Shown: positions 51,942 to 60,899, counted from the stretch's first letter. The stretch is 64,000 bases of DNA from JACVRW01 sp963803085 (GCA_963803085.1 CAWDLE010000002.1:22468-86467); one strand, 5' to 3'. Numbers and translations are program-made. Notes: a model not told the origin generated them from the letters alone.

Positions 51942-52724
51942 ATGAGCGCGGATCCAGCCCGGCGCCTTTTGGCGGAGGCGATAGGAACCGGGATGCTTGT
52001 GCTTTTCGGCGCCGGGTCGGTGGTTGCGGCACTGACGGTCGGCGGCGGCGAGTTGGACTATGCAGGCCTCGGGATGGTGGCGATCACCTTCGCGCTGGTG
52101 ATCGCGGTCGCGATCTACGCGTTCGGCAACACCTCGGGCGCGCACCTCAACCCGGCCGTAACCGTGTCGCTCGCAGCGGTTGGCCGGTTCCCGTGGTCGG
52201 AGGTTCCGGCATACATCGGCGCGCAGCTGGCTGGCGGCGTGGTCGGAGCGGCCCTGATCGTTGCCGCCTTCGGCGACAACGCGATTGATCTCGGCACCGG
52301 CCAGACGAGCATCGCCGACGGTACGAATTACATCCAGGCGATAGTCGCGGAGGCGATCGGCACGTTCCTGCTGGTCACCGCGATCATGGCGCTTGCCGTC
52401 GACAGGCGGGCGCCCGGCGGCTGGGCGGGGCTCATGATCGGCCTCGCCGTGGCGGCGGCGATCCTGTTGATCGGCCCTCTCACGGGCGGCTCGCTCAACC
52501 CCGCGCGCACGTTCGGGCCCCTCGTCGTCAGCACGATCGGAGGCGGGGACACCTTCTGGGGCGACCTGCCGGCGTACATCATCGGGCCGCTGCTGGGAGG
52601 TGTGGTGGCCGCGGTGGCATACGACGCCGTCGCGCGCCCGCGCATGTTCGACGAGGTCGAGCCGGCGCAGGGGACGCAGGGAGACATCGAAGGCCAGCGC
52701 GACCGTGCAACCACGCGCACATGA
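51942..52724 (+). CDS. Aquaporin/MIP-family channel
   Basis: 260 residues, six predicted helices, both NPA boxes: SGAHLNPAVTVSLA and GGSLNPARTFGP, and the usual N-terminal AEAIGTGMLVLFGAGSV. Selectivity positions cannot be assigned with certainty, so water or glycerol/small solutes are both possible. The C-terminus is hydrophilic. 36 bp before the formaldehyde dehydrogenase gene and probably co-transcribed with it. Confidence 0.93.
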   Translation: MSADPARRLLAEAIGTGMLVLFGAGSVVAALTVGGGELDYAGLGMVAITFALVIAVAIYAFGNTSGAHLNPAVTVSLAAVGRFPWSEVPAYIGAQLAGGVVGAALIVAAFGDNAIDLGTGQTSIADGTNYIQAIVAEAIGTFLLVTAIMALAVDRRAPGGWAGLMIGLAVAAAILLIGPLTGGSLNPARTFGPLVVSTIGGGDTFWGDLPAYIIGPLLGGVVAAVAYDAVARPRMFDEVEPAQGTQGDIEGQRDRATTRT

Positions 52725-52760
52725 AGAACCGGCTTTCCAAACGAACTGAGGAGTGACGAT

Positions 52761-53978
52761 ATGGCTGAGAACAGAGGCGTCGCCTACATGGGCCCGGGCA
52801 CCGTCGAGGTGCAGGACATCGATTTCCCGTCGTTCGAGCTGAAGGACGGCCCGGGCGTCAACCCGGCCAACGTGGGACGCAAGCTCCCGCACGGGGCGAT
52901 CCTCAGGATCGTCTCCACGAACATCTGCGGCTCCGACCAGCACATGGTGCGCGGCCGCACGACCGCGCCCGAGGGGCTGATCCTCGGTCACGAGATCACC
53001 GGCGAGGTGATCGAGACGGGACCAGGGGTCGAGTTCATCAAGGAGGGCGATCTCTGCTCGGTGCCCTTCAACATCGCCTGTGGCCGCTGCCGCATGTGCA
53101 AGACGGGCAATACGGGCGTGTGCCTGAACGTGAACCCCGACCGTCCCGGCTCGGCGTACGGCTACGTCGACATGGGCGGCTGGGTCGGCGGCCAGGCGGA
53201 GTTCGTGCTTGTGCCCTACGCCGACTGGAACCTCTTGAAGTTCCCCGACAAGGATCAGGCGTTGGAGAAGATCCTCGACCTGACGATGCTGTCGGACATC
53301 TTCCCGACCGGGTACCACGGCTGTTACACCGCCGGGGTGACGTCCGGCTCGACGGTCTACATCGCCGGCGGCGGACCCGTTGGCCTCGCCGCGGCCCACT
53401 CGGCCCAGCTGTTGGGGGCGGCTGTCGTGATCGTCGGCGACATGATCCCCGAGCGGCTCGAGCAGGCACGCAGCTTCGGCTGCGAGGCCATCGACGTCTC
53501 AAAGGGCGAGCCGAAGGACCAGATCGAGCAGATCCTCGGCGTGCCCGAGGTGGACGCCGCCGTCGACGCCGTGGGCTTCGAGGCGAAGGGGCACGGCGCG
53601 GATTCCGATCACGAGGCGCCGGCGACGGTCCTCAACTCACTGATGGACCTCACCCGCGCGGCCGGCAAGCTCGGCATCCCGGGCCTGTACGTGACCGGCG
53701 ATCCGGGCGGCGTCGATGAGGCGGCCAAGGAGGGCTCGCTGTCGATCCGGATCGGCCTCGGCTGGGCGAAGTCGCACAGCTTCGCCACCGGTCAGTGCCC
53801 GGTGATGAAGTACCACCACGGCCTGATGCAGATGATCCTGAACGATCGCGCACAGATCGCCAAGGCGGTGAACGCCACGATCATCACGCTGGACGAGGCC
53901 CCAGAGGGATACAGGGACTTCGACCACGGAGCCGCTAAGAAGTTCGTGTTCAACCCGAACGGTTTGATCAAGGCCTGA
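52761..53978 (+). CDS. Glutathione-independent formaldehyde dehydrogenase
   Basis: 405 residues. Zinc-dependent MDR of the Pseudomonas putida FdhA type: catalytic-zinc region STNICGSDQHMVRGRT, GHEITGEVIETGPGVEF, structural-zinc Cys cluster ACGRCRMCKTGNTGVC, family-specific PDRPGSAYGYVDMGGWVGG, NAD site YIAGGGPVGLAAAHSAQLLG. Oxidises formaldehyde to formate with bound NAD. Could feed formate to the dehydrogenase at 24784-29919 and detoxify formaldehyde made by methanethiol oxidase (inference). Confidence 0.93.
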   Translation: MAENRGVAYMGPGTVEVQDIDFPSFELKDGPGVNPANVGRKLPHGAILRIVSTNICGSDQHMVRGRTTAPEGLILGHEITGEVIETGPGVEFIKEGDLCSVPFNIACGRCRMCKTGNTGVCLNVNPDRPGSAYGYVDMGGWVGGQAEFVLVPYADWNLLKFPDKDQALEKILDLTMLSDIFPTGYHGCYTAGVTSGSTVYIAGGGPVGLAAAHSAQLLGAAVVIVGDMIPERLEQARSFGCEAIDVSKGEPKDQIEQILGVPEVDAAVDAVGFEAKGHGADSDHEAPATVLNSLMDLTRAAGKLGIPGLYVTGDPGGVDEAAKEGSLSIRIGLGWAKSHSFATGQCPVMKYHHGLMQMILNDRAQIAKAVNATIITLDEAPEGYRDFDHGAAKKFVFNPNGLIKA

Positions 53979-54029
53979 CGTCTGATACCGCTCGCGCGCC
54001 GCGGGCCCCCGCCGCGGCGCGCCCATGGC

Positions 54030-54755
54030 CTAGTACTCGTCGTGGCGGCGCAGCCAGAAGACCTGCTCACCCTCCTCGTTGCGGCCGATCGGTGTGCGGT
54101 CCAGGAGACCGTAGTAGCCCATCGTGGGTTCGAGACCGCGGGTGGTCGTCACGTAAGTCCGGTAGACGGTGCCATCCGAGAGGATGTAGGCGCTCAAGCC
54201 GGGCCCCTCTGACACGTACGTCGCCGCATTGACGCCGCACGCCTCGGCGTTCTGCTCGACCGCCGGCGGCACCTCGCCCTCGAGGAACGGCTTCAGCTCC
54301 TCCTCGGTGTGCAGGAAGCCAAGCTCGCGGTTGAATTCGCTGCCCCCCGTCGAGGCCCAGTCGAGGTTCCAGCCCATTCGCTTCCTATACCCCTCGAGCT
54401 TGTCCAGCGGGGCCCGCGAGACGAGCATCAGCTTCACGTCCCGCGCCGCCAGGTGGATCGCGTTCGGATCGAGGTTGTCCGCGATCGATGAGCAGACCGG
54501 ACAGCCGGCCGCGTAGTCCGGGCCGAACATGAAGTGGTAGATGAGCAGCTGCGAGTGACCGTCGAACAGCTCTGCCAGGGACTTGGTCCCGTCGGCGGTC
54601 TCGAAGCTGTATTCCTTCTCGACCGGCACCCAGGGAAGCTCCCGGCGTTTGCGCGCCAGCTCATCGTTGCGGCGGGTGAGCTCCTTCTCCTCCACGAGCA
54701 GCTCGTCGCGGGCGGCCTGCCACTCCCCCTGCGTCCCGACCTTGTCCTGGGTCAT
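54030..54755 (-). CDS. DUF899 family thioredoxin-like protein
   Basis: 241 residues from ATG 54755 with GGAGG upstream. DUF899 pattern: ARDELLVEEKELTRRNDELA, RRELPWVPVEKEYSFET, YHFMFGPDYAAGCPVCSSIA with a CPVC pair as in thioredoxin-fold proteins, and SAYILSDGTVYRTYVTTTRG. Function unknown, likely redox. Divergent from the PNPOx-like gene, 54 bp apart. Confidence 0.87.
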   Translation of the reverse strand: MTQDKVGTQGEWQAARDELLVEEKELTRRNDELARKRRELPWVPVEKEYSFETADGTKSLAELFDGHSQLLIYHFMFGPDYAAGCPVCSSIADNLDPNAIHLAARDVKLMLVSRAPLDKLEGYRKRMGWNLDWASTGGSEFNRELGFLHTEEELKPFLEGEVPPAVEQNAEACGVNAATYVSEGPGLSAYILSDGTVYRTYVTTTRGLEPTMGYYGLLDRTPIGRNEEGEQVFWLRRHDEY

Positions 54756-54809
54756 GCTTAGCCTCCTCATCTGGACTACCCACAGACGATGTAGAGGGCG
54801 TAGTAACAC

Positions 54810-55262
54810 ATGTCAGTGATGCAGTCGGCACGAACGAGGTCGCAGCGCAGGGTCGACACGCTGGCGAAGCTGAACCGCGAGGTTGACCTGTGGGTGGCGT
54901 CGGCCGATGACGCCGGCGCCGCCTACCTCGTGCCGCTCTCCTACTACTGGGATGGTGAGGCGCTGACGATCGCGACTCCGCGCGCCAGCCGCACGGCCAC
55001 GAACCTCGTGCGCGCCGGCTGGGCTCGAGTCGCGCTCGGTCCGACGCGGGATGTCGTGATCGTGGAAGGCCCCGTCCAGGCGATCCCGATCGGCGCCGAC
55101 ACCACGCTCGAGGGCGCGCACGCGCAGGCGACCGGGTTCGACCCGCGGACGCTCGCCGAGGAGTACGTCTACCTTCGGGTGACGCCACACAACATCCAGG
55201 CATGGCGCGAGGCGAACGAGCTTGAGAACCGACAGCTGATGCGCCACGGGAACTGGCTCTGA
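54810..55262 (+). CDS. Pyridoxamine-5'-phosphate-oxidase-like flavin/F420-binding protein
   Basis: 150 residues, split-barrel fold: KLNREVDLWVASADDAGAAY, LVPLSYYWDGEALTIATPRA, ATNLVRAGWARVALGPTRDV, VYLRVTPHNIQAWREANELE. Actinobacterial relatives bind FMN or F420 and reduce or bind small molecules. Substrate unknown. The 120 bp after it carry no gene apart from a remnant start. Confidence 0.82.
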   Translation: MSVMQSARTRSQRRVDTLAKLNREVDLWVASADDAGAAYLVPLSYYWDGEALTIATPRASRTATNLVRAGWARVALGPTRDVVIVEGPVQAIPIGADTTLEGAHAQATGFDPRTLAEEYVYLRVTPHNIQAWREANELENRQLMRHGNWL

Positions 55263-55385
55263 CGGCCCACATCAACATGCTCGCCTATCCACGGCAGTTC
55301 ACTCCTGGGGTGGCACACTGCAGCCGGAAGGGCAACCCCACGACCGGCTCAACTGCTTCTCCGTAAACGACAGAGAGGAGACGAG

Positions 55386-55811
55386 ATGAGGGGGCGTGAT
55401 GTGGCCACGATCGAGACCGCTTGGCGGACCTGACGGCGGCTCTGGAGGGGAACGTCGTTCTCCCCGGCTCCTCGCGATATGACGAGGTGAGGCCGCAGAT
55501 CCCGCGCTTTCATGACGTGCGTCCGCAGGCCGTGGTGCTGTGCCGAACGCCCGAGGACGTGGTCGAGGCGATCGCGTTTGCGCGTCGCGCGGGTATCGGG
55601 TCGCGGTGCGGAGCGGGGGGCACGACTTCGCTGGGCGGTCGTCTGGCCCTGGGATGGTGCTGGACCTCACGCCTCAGCGTCGGGCACCGACGTGGGAACC
55701 GTAGGCACCCAGGTGGGCCCGGACAACAAGACGGTGACGGTCACCACGCTCGCCCTGGTGCCGGAGCCGGAGCTCGCCGATCGCGCGTTCGACATCACCG
55801 CTGTCTGCTAG
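55386..55811 (+). pseudogene. Remnant of an FAD-linked (berberine-bridge/PCMH type) oxidase joined to unrelated tail
   Basis: After a broken start, ADLTAALEGNVVLPGSSRYD, VRPQAVVLCRTPEDVVEAIA and RRAGIGSRCGAGG (followed, out of frame, by HDFAGRS) match the FAD-binding domain of BBE/GlcD-like oxidases, normally 450 residues. It ends abruptly near 55680; a different short stretch GTVGTQVGPDNKTVTVTTLA reads to a stop at 55811. A deletion remnant. Confidence 0.6.
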
Positions 55812-55831
55812 CCCGTCGGACCTCGTCCGCT

Positions 55832-55856
55832 CGCAACGGCCAGGATCGCCGTTGCG
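55832..55856. terminator. Hairpin between convergent units
   Basis: CGCAACGGC-CAGGATC-GCCGTTGCG, a perfect 9-bp stem with 7-nt loop in the gap between the oxidase remnant (+) and transglutaminase gene A1 (-). No U-tract, as is usual in GC-rich actinobacteria; could act in both directions. Confidence 0.5.
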
Positions 55857-55891
55857 GGCGGGCGGGCTGGGCCGCCCCGCGAACGGCGCGG

Positions 55892-56845
55892 TCAGGCCGT
55901 CCTGACCGGGCCAGGACGGCGGCGGCGTCGTGGGCGGAGGTACTCGACACGGGTCACTGCCGCCCGCCTGTGCGTCGTCAGTACCCCGCTGTAGGGCGCG
56001 TCGAAGGTGCCCGATGTCGGCGGCACGTCGAAATAGTCGCGGCCCACCGCGACCGTGATGTAACGCAGGCCCGCGCGGCGGTCGTGGGTGGGATCGATGG
56101 GAACGGCGCGCAGCGCGTCCTCGTCCTGCGGATGCCGGACGAGGACCTCCACCCACGCGTGCGTGCCCCCTTCGCCGAGCACGTGACCGGACACGTAGCG
56201 GGCGGGCAATCCGCACAGCCGGCAGAGAGCCAGCATGCAGTGTGCGTAGTCCTGGCAGACCCCGATACCTGCCGCCCACGCCTCCGCAGCGGGGGTCGTG
56301 ACCTCGGTCACACCCAAGCGGTACTCGAAGTGCTCGAAGACACGGTGGCTGATCTGGTCGGCCAGCTCGACGCTCTCCAAGCCCGTTCCGCGGAGCTCGT
56401 CGGCCACTGCGCGCAGAGCGTCATCGGTGTGGGTCAGCCGCGAGGGCGCGGCGAAGCGCTGGTCGAAGGCGATGGCGTCGGGAGTGTCCGTGCCGTCGAC
56501 CGCGGCCTCGCGCTCGACGACGGCCCAGGTGGTGAACTCGACGTCGCGCTCCACGTGCTCGAGGCTGAGGTCGAGGACGACGTTCCCGAACGTGTCGTAC
56601 GAGCGCTCGGTATCGACGTCGCAGCCCGAGACGCGGATCTTGTGCGTGAGCAGGCGCTGGTTGTCGTGGTAGTCGGGCGGTACGACCATGAGCCGGTGGC
56701 GCAGCGCCGCGATCGGGCCCGGATACTCGTAGGAGAAGGTCTGTTGGATCAGGACGGTCGTCTGCTGGACGTTCTGCCAGTCGATCTCATCGTCGTCGAT
56801 GCTGCCCAGCGTGGCGATCAGGTCGCCGAGCGTCTCACCGGCCAC
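55892..56845 (-). CDS. Transglutaminase-like protein A1 with N-terminal beta domain
   Basis: 317 residues from GTG 56845. N-terminal strand-rich region (QTTVLIQQTFSYEYPGPIAA; LMVVPPDYHDNQRLLTHKIR), then the papain-like core: catalytic Cys in GIGVCQDYAHCMLALC, His in GTHAWVEVLV, Asp in IDPTHDRRAG. Active site complete. Overlaps B1's stop by 11 bp. Last gene of the alpha-E/transglutaminase operon, which in many bacteria accompanies an ATP-grasp enzyme; proposed peptide- or amide-modifying function. A2 at 59946 is nearly identical. Confidence 0.9.
   Translation of the reverse strand: MAGETLGDLIATLGSIDDDEIDWQNVQQTTVLIQQTFSYEYPGPIAALRHRLMVVPPDYHDNQRLLTHKIRVSGCDVDTERSYDTFGNVVLDLSLEHVERDVEFTTWAVVEREAAVDGTDTPDAIAFDQRFAAPSRLTHTDDALRAVADELRGTGLESVELADQISHRVFEHFEYRLGVTEVTTPAAEAWAAGIGVCQDYAHCMLALCRLCGLPARYVSGHVLGEGGTHAWVEVLVRHPQDEDALRAVPIDPTHDRRAGLRYITVAVGRDYFDVPPTSGTFDAPYSGVLTTHRRAAVTRVEYLRPRRRRRPGPVRTA
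55896..55920. terminator. Hairpin at the 3' end of gene A1
   Basis: GCCGTCCTG-ACCGGGC-CAGGACGGC, perfect 9-bp arms overlapping the last codons of A1; the same structure is present in A2. May be an operon terminator or simply coding sequence with dyad symmetry. Confidence 0.35.
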
Positions 56846-57680
56846 CCGGCGCCTCCAGCGCGAGCGACCCCGTCAGCTCGGCATCGTCGGACACCTCGTC
56901 CGCCCACACGATCATGCGCCGCAGGCTAGCGGCGCCGTAGGTCGTGACCATGGCTACGTCGACGGCGTCGCGGCCGCGGCCGATCGCCAACCGGCCGATG
57001 CGGGGTGTGTTGAAGCGCGCATCGAACGTCCACCAGCTTGAGCCGAGCCAGACCTCCATCCAGGCGTGGAAGTCCATGGTCGGGTAAGGACCGGGGATGC
57101 CGATGTCGGGCATGTAGCCGAACACGTAGCGGGCCGGGATGCCGAGCGCACGGCAGAACGTCACGCCCAGGTGGGCGAAGTCCCGGCACATGCCCCCGCG
57201 CCGCTCGAAGATCTCGACGGTTGCCGTGGTCGGCATGCTCGTGACCCCGTACTCGATGTTGGCGTGGATCCAGTCGCAGACCGCCTGCACGCGCTCCACC
57301 CCCGGCTCAAAGCCGCCGAACAGCTCCCACGCCTGGTCCGAGAGCAGGTCGGACTCGCAAAAGCGGCTCGCGAGCAGCCAGTGGAGCAGTTCGTCGGGGA
57401 GCGCCTCGATGCGGTGCTGCACCTCGCTAGGCCCTGGCACCGGCTCTGGGTCGGACGAGACCGTCGCGAGCGCGTCGTAGGAGAGCGTCGAGCCTCCCTG
57501 CGGAAGCACGAGCCGCCGGCAGCGATTGCCATAGATGTCGGTGAAGCTGGTGGCCCCGAGCACCGGCTCGCTGCTCCAGCGCTCGTCGAGCAGCGCTTCG
57601 AGCTGCGGCTCGACGAGGACGACCGCCGCAGTGGGCGCCGTCGCCTCGTGCTCGAAGCGACAGCCGACGCGTAGCCTCAT
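56835..57680 (-). CDS. Transglutaminase-like protein B1
   Basis: 281 residues from ATG 57680. N-terminal beta domain (RLRVGCRFEHEATAPTAAVV), spacer helix (PDELLHWLLASRFCESD), then the core: Cys in RRGGMCRDFAHLGVTFCRAL, His in TMDFHAWMEVWLGSSWWTFD with the Asp in FDARFNTPRIG. Complete triad. Overlaps C1's stop (ATGA at 57677-57680). Paralog of A and C within the same operon rather than a recent copy; the recent copy is B2. Confidence 0.9.
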   Translation of the reverse strand: MRLRVGCRFEHEATAPTAAVVLVEPQLEALLDERWSSEPVLGATSFTDIYGNRCRRLVLPQGGSTLSYDALATVSSDPEPVPGPSEVQHRIEALPDELLHWLLASRFCESDLLSDQAWELFGGFEPGVERVQAVCDWIHANIEYGVTSMPTTATVEIFERRGGMCRDFAHLGVTFCRALGIPARYVFGYMPDIGIPGPYPTMDFHAWMEVWLGSSWWTFDARFNTPRIGRLAIGRGRDAVDVAMVTTYGAASLRRMIVWADEVSDDAELTGSLALEAPGGR

Positions 57681-58786
57681 GCGTCCCGCTCCGAGCGCTG
57701 CTGCTGCTGCTGCTGCGGCTGCTGACTTGGCGGCCCGTCCTCGAGCCGTGCCTGCACCCGCGGCGGCGGCAGCTCCTCGACCGCGAGCGTCTCCGTCGTC
57801 CCGCCCATCGCCTGCGTCATCACCCCGCGCCGGAACTGCCGCGTCGCGCCGAGGTTCTGGATCGCTACCAGTCGGGCGATCGGCTCGTCGTCGTTGCCGC
57901 GCAGCTGTGTGGCACGATCGACGCCGCCAAGCGCCTCGCAGCTCACCTGCACGTCGAGCTCGGCCTGGCCGCCGCCCTGGTAGGTGCCGCGCAACACCGC
58001 GACGTCGACGTAGTCGCGGCCCACGCCGGCCTTGACGTGCTGCCCCGTGCAAAGTGTGCCGAGCGTCGCGTCGATACCGAGCCACCCATAGGGCGGGATA
58101 TACGCCTCGGTCCAGGCGTGCGAGGCCGTCGCCGCGCCGACGCTGCCGAGGTACCCGCTGACGTAGCGAGCGGGGAGGCCGACGTGGCGGCACAGCGAGA
58201 TCAGCACGTGCGCGAAGTCCTGACAGACGCCGCTGCCTCCGGCGAGCACCTCGGCGACGGAGCTGTTCACGGTCGTGGCGCCGATCCGGTACTCGAGGCG
58301 TCCGCGCACATGGTCGGCTGCGCGAGTGAGGAAGGCGAGCGCGCTTGTCTCCCGATCCTCGGCGAGCAGCGCCTCGGCGAGCGCGGCCGAGTCGTCTCCG
58401 AGCGGGATATACGCGCTCGGGCCGAGGAACTCGGCGTGTTCGTCCGCCAGCGCCTCGTTTCCCACGAGCGCCCGGAGCGCGGGTGACGCGTCCGGCTCGC
58501 CCTCGGCCGGGCCGGCGAGCGGGTCGTCGGCGCCCGCGTGGGTGACGATGTCGCTCGTCGCCTCGATCACGAGGCGGTCGTGCAGGTAGGCGACGCCGAA
58601 GTCGTGGACGGCATTGCCGTAATAGTCCCGGAACGACATCGTGGTCGCGGGCGGCTCGATCTGGAGGTCGAAGTCGAGCAGGGTCTGGCTCGCGCAGGCA
58701 AGCGGCTGCAGCCGCACCTCGTTGAAGCTCTCGAAGACCTCCCCCGCGTAGCGGTAGCTCGTCCGGTGGCGGATCCGGTACCTCAC
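57677..58786 (-). CDS. Transglutaminase-like protein C1 with Gln-repeat tail
   Basis: 369 residues from GTG 58786, overlapping D1's stop by 4 bp. N-terminal RYRIRHRTSYRYAGEVFESF and RDYYGNAVHDFGVAYLHDRL are the typical transglutaminase N-terminal beta domain; core Cys in GSGVCQDFAHVLISLCRHVG, His in ASHAWTEAYIPPYGWLGID, Asp in IDATLG. The C-terminus is Pro/Gln-rich and ends QPQQQQQQRSERDA, encoded by six CTG/CAG units. In copy C2 this repeat differs and the frame is lost. Confidence 0.9.
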   Translation of the reverse strand: MRYRIRHRTSYRYAGEVFESFNEVRLQPLACASQTLLDFDLQIEPPATTMSFRDYYGNAVHDFGVAYLHDRLVIEATSDIVTHAGADDPLAGPAEGEPDASPALRALVGNEALADEHAEFLGPSAYIPLGDDSAALAEALLAEDRETSALAFLTRAADHVRGRLEYRIGATTVNSSVAEVLAGGSGVCQDFAHVLISLCRHVGLPARYVSGYLGSVGAATASHAWTEAYIPPYGWLGIDATLGTLCTGQHVKAGVGRDYVDVAVLRGTYQGGGQAELDVQVSCEALGGVDRATQLRGNDDEPIARLVAIQNLGATRQFRRGVMTQAMGGTTETLAVEELPPPRVQARLEDGPPSQQPQQQQQQRSERDA

Positions 58787-59835
58787 GCCATCATTTCCTG
58801 CGCGGTCAGGGGCCGGTGTGCGAAGAACTCGTCCTCGACACGGTCGCCGATGCGATAACAGCGGCGTTGGATGTCGAGCAGGGAAGTGTGCAGGCCGTGT
58901 TCGAGCAGGTCGTCGAGCCGGTGATAGGCGAACTCCGCCTGCAGCCGGCCCACCTCCCGGCGTGCCTCGCTCCCGGTGGCCGAGCCCGGCATCGGCTCGG
59001 AGCCGTTGTAGGCGGGGGCCTGCTCGACGATGTGCGAAAGGGCGGCGTCGACCTGCCCGATCGAGAACCGGATCGAACGTGGCAGGACGGCCGAGAGGAT
59101 GAGCAGCTCGATCACCGCGCTCGGCTGGATGCCTCTGCTCTCGATGCGGTGATACGACTCGTACGCCGACAGCGAGCGCAGGAGTGTGACCCACGGCTCC
59201 AGGTCGTGAGCCGCCGCGGCCAGGGCGAAGCGGTCGCCGCGCTCGGCGTCGTCGCCGACGAGGAGCCGGTAGTTCACGTCGAGGGTGCGAGCCGTCCACT
59301 CCGCCCGCTCCAGGAACTTGCCTGACTGGAGGAAGTACCAGCCCTCCTCACGCGGCATCGTCGAGTCGGTGATCCCCTGCAGCAGCTGGCTGAAATCGAC
59401 GACCGAGCGGCAGAAGCGTGTGGCGCTCTCCGCGCCGGACGCCGCACGGCGCCGCTGAGCTGGTCGTTGGACCTCGAGGTGGTAGCGGTTGAGCGCCTCC
59501 CACATCTCGGTCGCCAACTGGTGGCGCATCGTGCGCGCGTTATCGCGCGCACGGGTGATGCATTCCACGATCGAGTTCGCGTCCTCGGTCGAGAAGATCA
59601 GATGCAGGGGCACGGTCTCCTCGTCCGCTGGCGGGCCGTCTGGCGGAAAGGCCGGGTGTTCGCCGACGATGTCGAGCAGCGCCGCCCAGTGGCGGTCACG
59701 GCGAGACTGGGCATCCTTGGTCGAGCCCAGTGCGAGGGTGTGGCTGAAGGTCGCCTCGGTGAGACGAGCCGTCTGCTCGGCACGCTCGACGTAGCGGCCG
59801 ATCCAGTAGAGCGATTCCGCCATGCGACTCAGCAT
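58783..59835 (-). CDS. Alpha-E (DUF403) domain protein D1
   Basis: 350 residues from ATG 59835. All-helical alpha-E family: MLSRMAESLYWIGRYVERAE, TARLTEATFSHTL, MRHQLATEMWEALNRYHLEV, GWYFLQSGKFLERAEWTART, DVNYRLLVGDD, YHRIESRGIQPSAVIELLIL, LPRSIRFSIGQVDAALSHI. Alpha-E genes sit next to circularly permuted ATP-grasp and transglutaminase genes in many bacteria; biochemical role unknown, presumed partner in amide-bond chemistry. In this unit the ATP-grasp gene just upstream is truncated. Confidence 0.92.
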   Translation of the reverse strand: MLSRMAESLYWIGRYVERAEQTARLTEATFSHTLALGSTKDAQSRRDRHWAALLDIVGEHPAFPPDGPPADEETVPLHLIFSTEDANSIVECITRARDNARTMRHQLATEMWEALNRYHLEVQRPAQRRRAASGAESATRFCRSVVDFSQLLQGITDSTMPREEGWYFLQSGKFLERAEWTARTLDVNYRLLVGDDAERGDRFALAAAAHDLEPWVTLLRSLSAYESYHRIESRGIQPSAVIELLILSAVLPRSIRFSIGQVDAALSHIVEQAPAYNGSEPMPGSATGSEARREVGRLQAEFAYHRLDDLLEHGLHTSLLDIQRRCYRIGDRVEDEFFAHRPLTAQEMMA

Positions 59836-59848
59836 CTGTTCGTTCCCG

Positions 59849-59945
59849 TCACCGCAGCACCCAGGTGTCCTTGCTGCCGCCGCCCTGGCTTGAGTTGACG
59901 ATCAGCGAGTCGCGCACGAGAGCGACTCGTGTCAGGCCGCCGGGC
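59849..59945 (-). pseudogene. Truncated 3' end of circularly permuted ATP-grasp gene at the duplication junction
   Basis: The 31 or so codons read PGGLTRVALVRDSLIVNSSQ, then GGGSKDTWVLR-stop, the typical C-terminus of the type 2 circularly permuted ATP-grasp proteins (DUF404/DUF407) that partner with alpha-E. Sequence is cut at 59945, where the A2 tail from the second unit begins. So unit 1 lacks its own ATP-grasp start and promoter. Confidence 0.85.
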
Positions 59946-60899
59946 TCAGGCCGTCCTGACCGGGCCAGGACGGCGGCGGCGTCGGGGGCGGAGGTACTCG
60001 ACACGGGTCACTGCCGCCCGCCTGTGCGTCGTCAGTACCCCGCTGTAGGGCGCGTCGAAGGTGCCCGATGTCGGCGGCACGTCGAAATAGTCGCGGCCGA
60101 CCGCGACCGTGATGTAACGCAGGCCCGCGCGGCGGTCGTGGGTGGGATCGATGGGAACGGCGCGCAGCGCGTCCTCGTCCTGCGGATGCCGGACGAGCAC
60201 CTCCACCCACGCGTGCGTGCCCCCTTCGCCGAGCACGTGACCGGACACGTAGCGGGCGGGCAATCCGCACAGCCGGCAGAGAGCCAACATGCAGTGTGCG
60301 TAGTCCTGGCAGACCCCGATACCTGCCGCCCACGCCTCCGCAGCGGGGGTCGTGACCTCGGTCACACCCAAGCGGTACTCGAAGTGCTCGAAGACACGGT
60401 GGCTGATCTGGTCGGCCAGCTCGACGCTCTCCAAGCCCGTTCCGCGGAGCTCGTCGGCCACTGCGCGCAGAGCGTCATCGGTGTGGGTCAGCCGCGAGGG
60501 CGCGGCGAAGCGCTGGTCGAAGGCGATGGCGTCGGGAGTGTCCGTGCCGTCGACCGCGGCCTCGCGCTCGACGACGGCCCAGGTGGTGAACTCGACGTCG
60601 CGCTCCACGTGCTCGAGGCTGAGGTCGAGGACGACGTTCCCGAACGTGTCGTACGAGCGCTCGGTATCGACGTCGCAGCCCGAGACGCGGATCTTGTGCG
60701 TGAGCAGGCGCTGGTTGTCGTGGTAGTCGGGCGGTACGACCATGAGCCGGTGGCGCAGCGCCGCGATCGGGCCCGGATACTCGTAGGAGAAGGTCTGTTG
60801 GATCAGGACGGTCGTCTGCTGGACGTTCTGCCAGTCGATCTCATCGTCGTCGATGCTGCCCAGCGTGGCGATCAGGTCGCCGAGCGTCTCACCGGCCAC
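59946..60899 (-). CDS. Transglutaminase-like protein A2
   Basis: 317 residues from GTG 60899, the position equal to A1's start; a TTG-based extension upstream arises from a substitution and is not used. Same catalytic Cys (GVCQDYAHC), His (THAWVE) and Asp (DPTHD) as A1, with very few changes. Its stop lies directly at the junction with the truncated ATP-grasp gene of unit 1, with no spacer. Overlaps B2 by 11 bp. Confidence 0.9.
   Translation of the reverse strand: MAGETLGDLIATLGSIDDDEIDWQNVQQTTVLIQQTFSYEYPGPIAALRHRLMVVPPDYHDNQRLLTHKIRVSGCDVDTERSYDTFGNVVLDLSLEHVERDVEFTTWAVVEREAAVDGTDTPDAIAFDQRFAAPSRLTHTDDALRAVADELRGTGLESVELADQISHRVFEHFEYRLGVTEVTTPAAEAWAAGIGVCQDYAHCMLALCRLCGLPARYVSGHVLGEGGTHAWVEVLVRHPQDEDALRAVPIDPTHDRRAGLRYITVAVGRDYFDVPPTSGTFDAPYSGVLTTHRRAAVTRVEYLRPRRRRRPGPVRTA

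Larger units (their letters stand above)
55892..59945. repeat. Tandem duplication, unit 1 (4054 bp)
   Basis: Near-identical to 59946-63998 with only scattered substitutions and one net base of length difference, including coding and overlap regions. Contains genes A1, B1, C1, D1 and the truncated end of an ATP-grasp gene. The left edge begins at the stop of A1; the right edge is inside the ATP-grasp gene. Confidence 0.93.
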
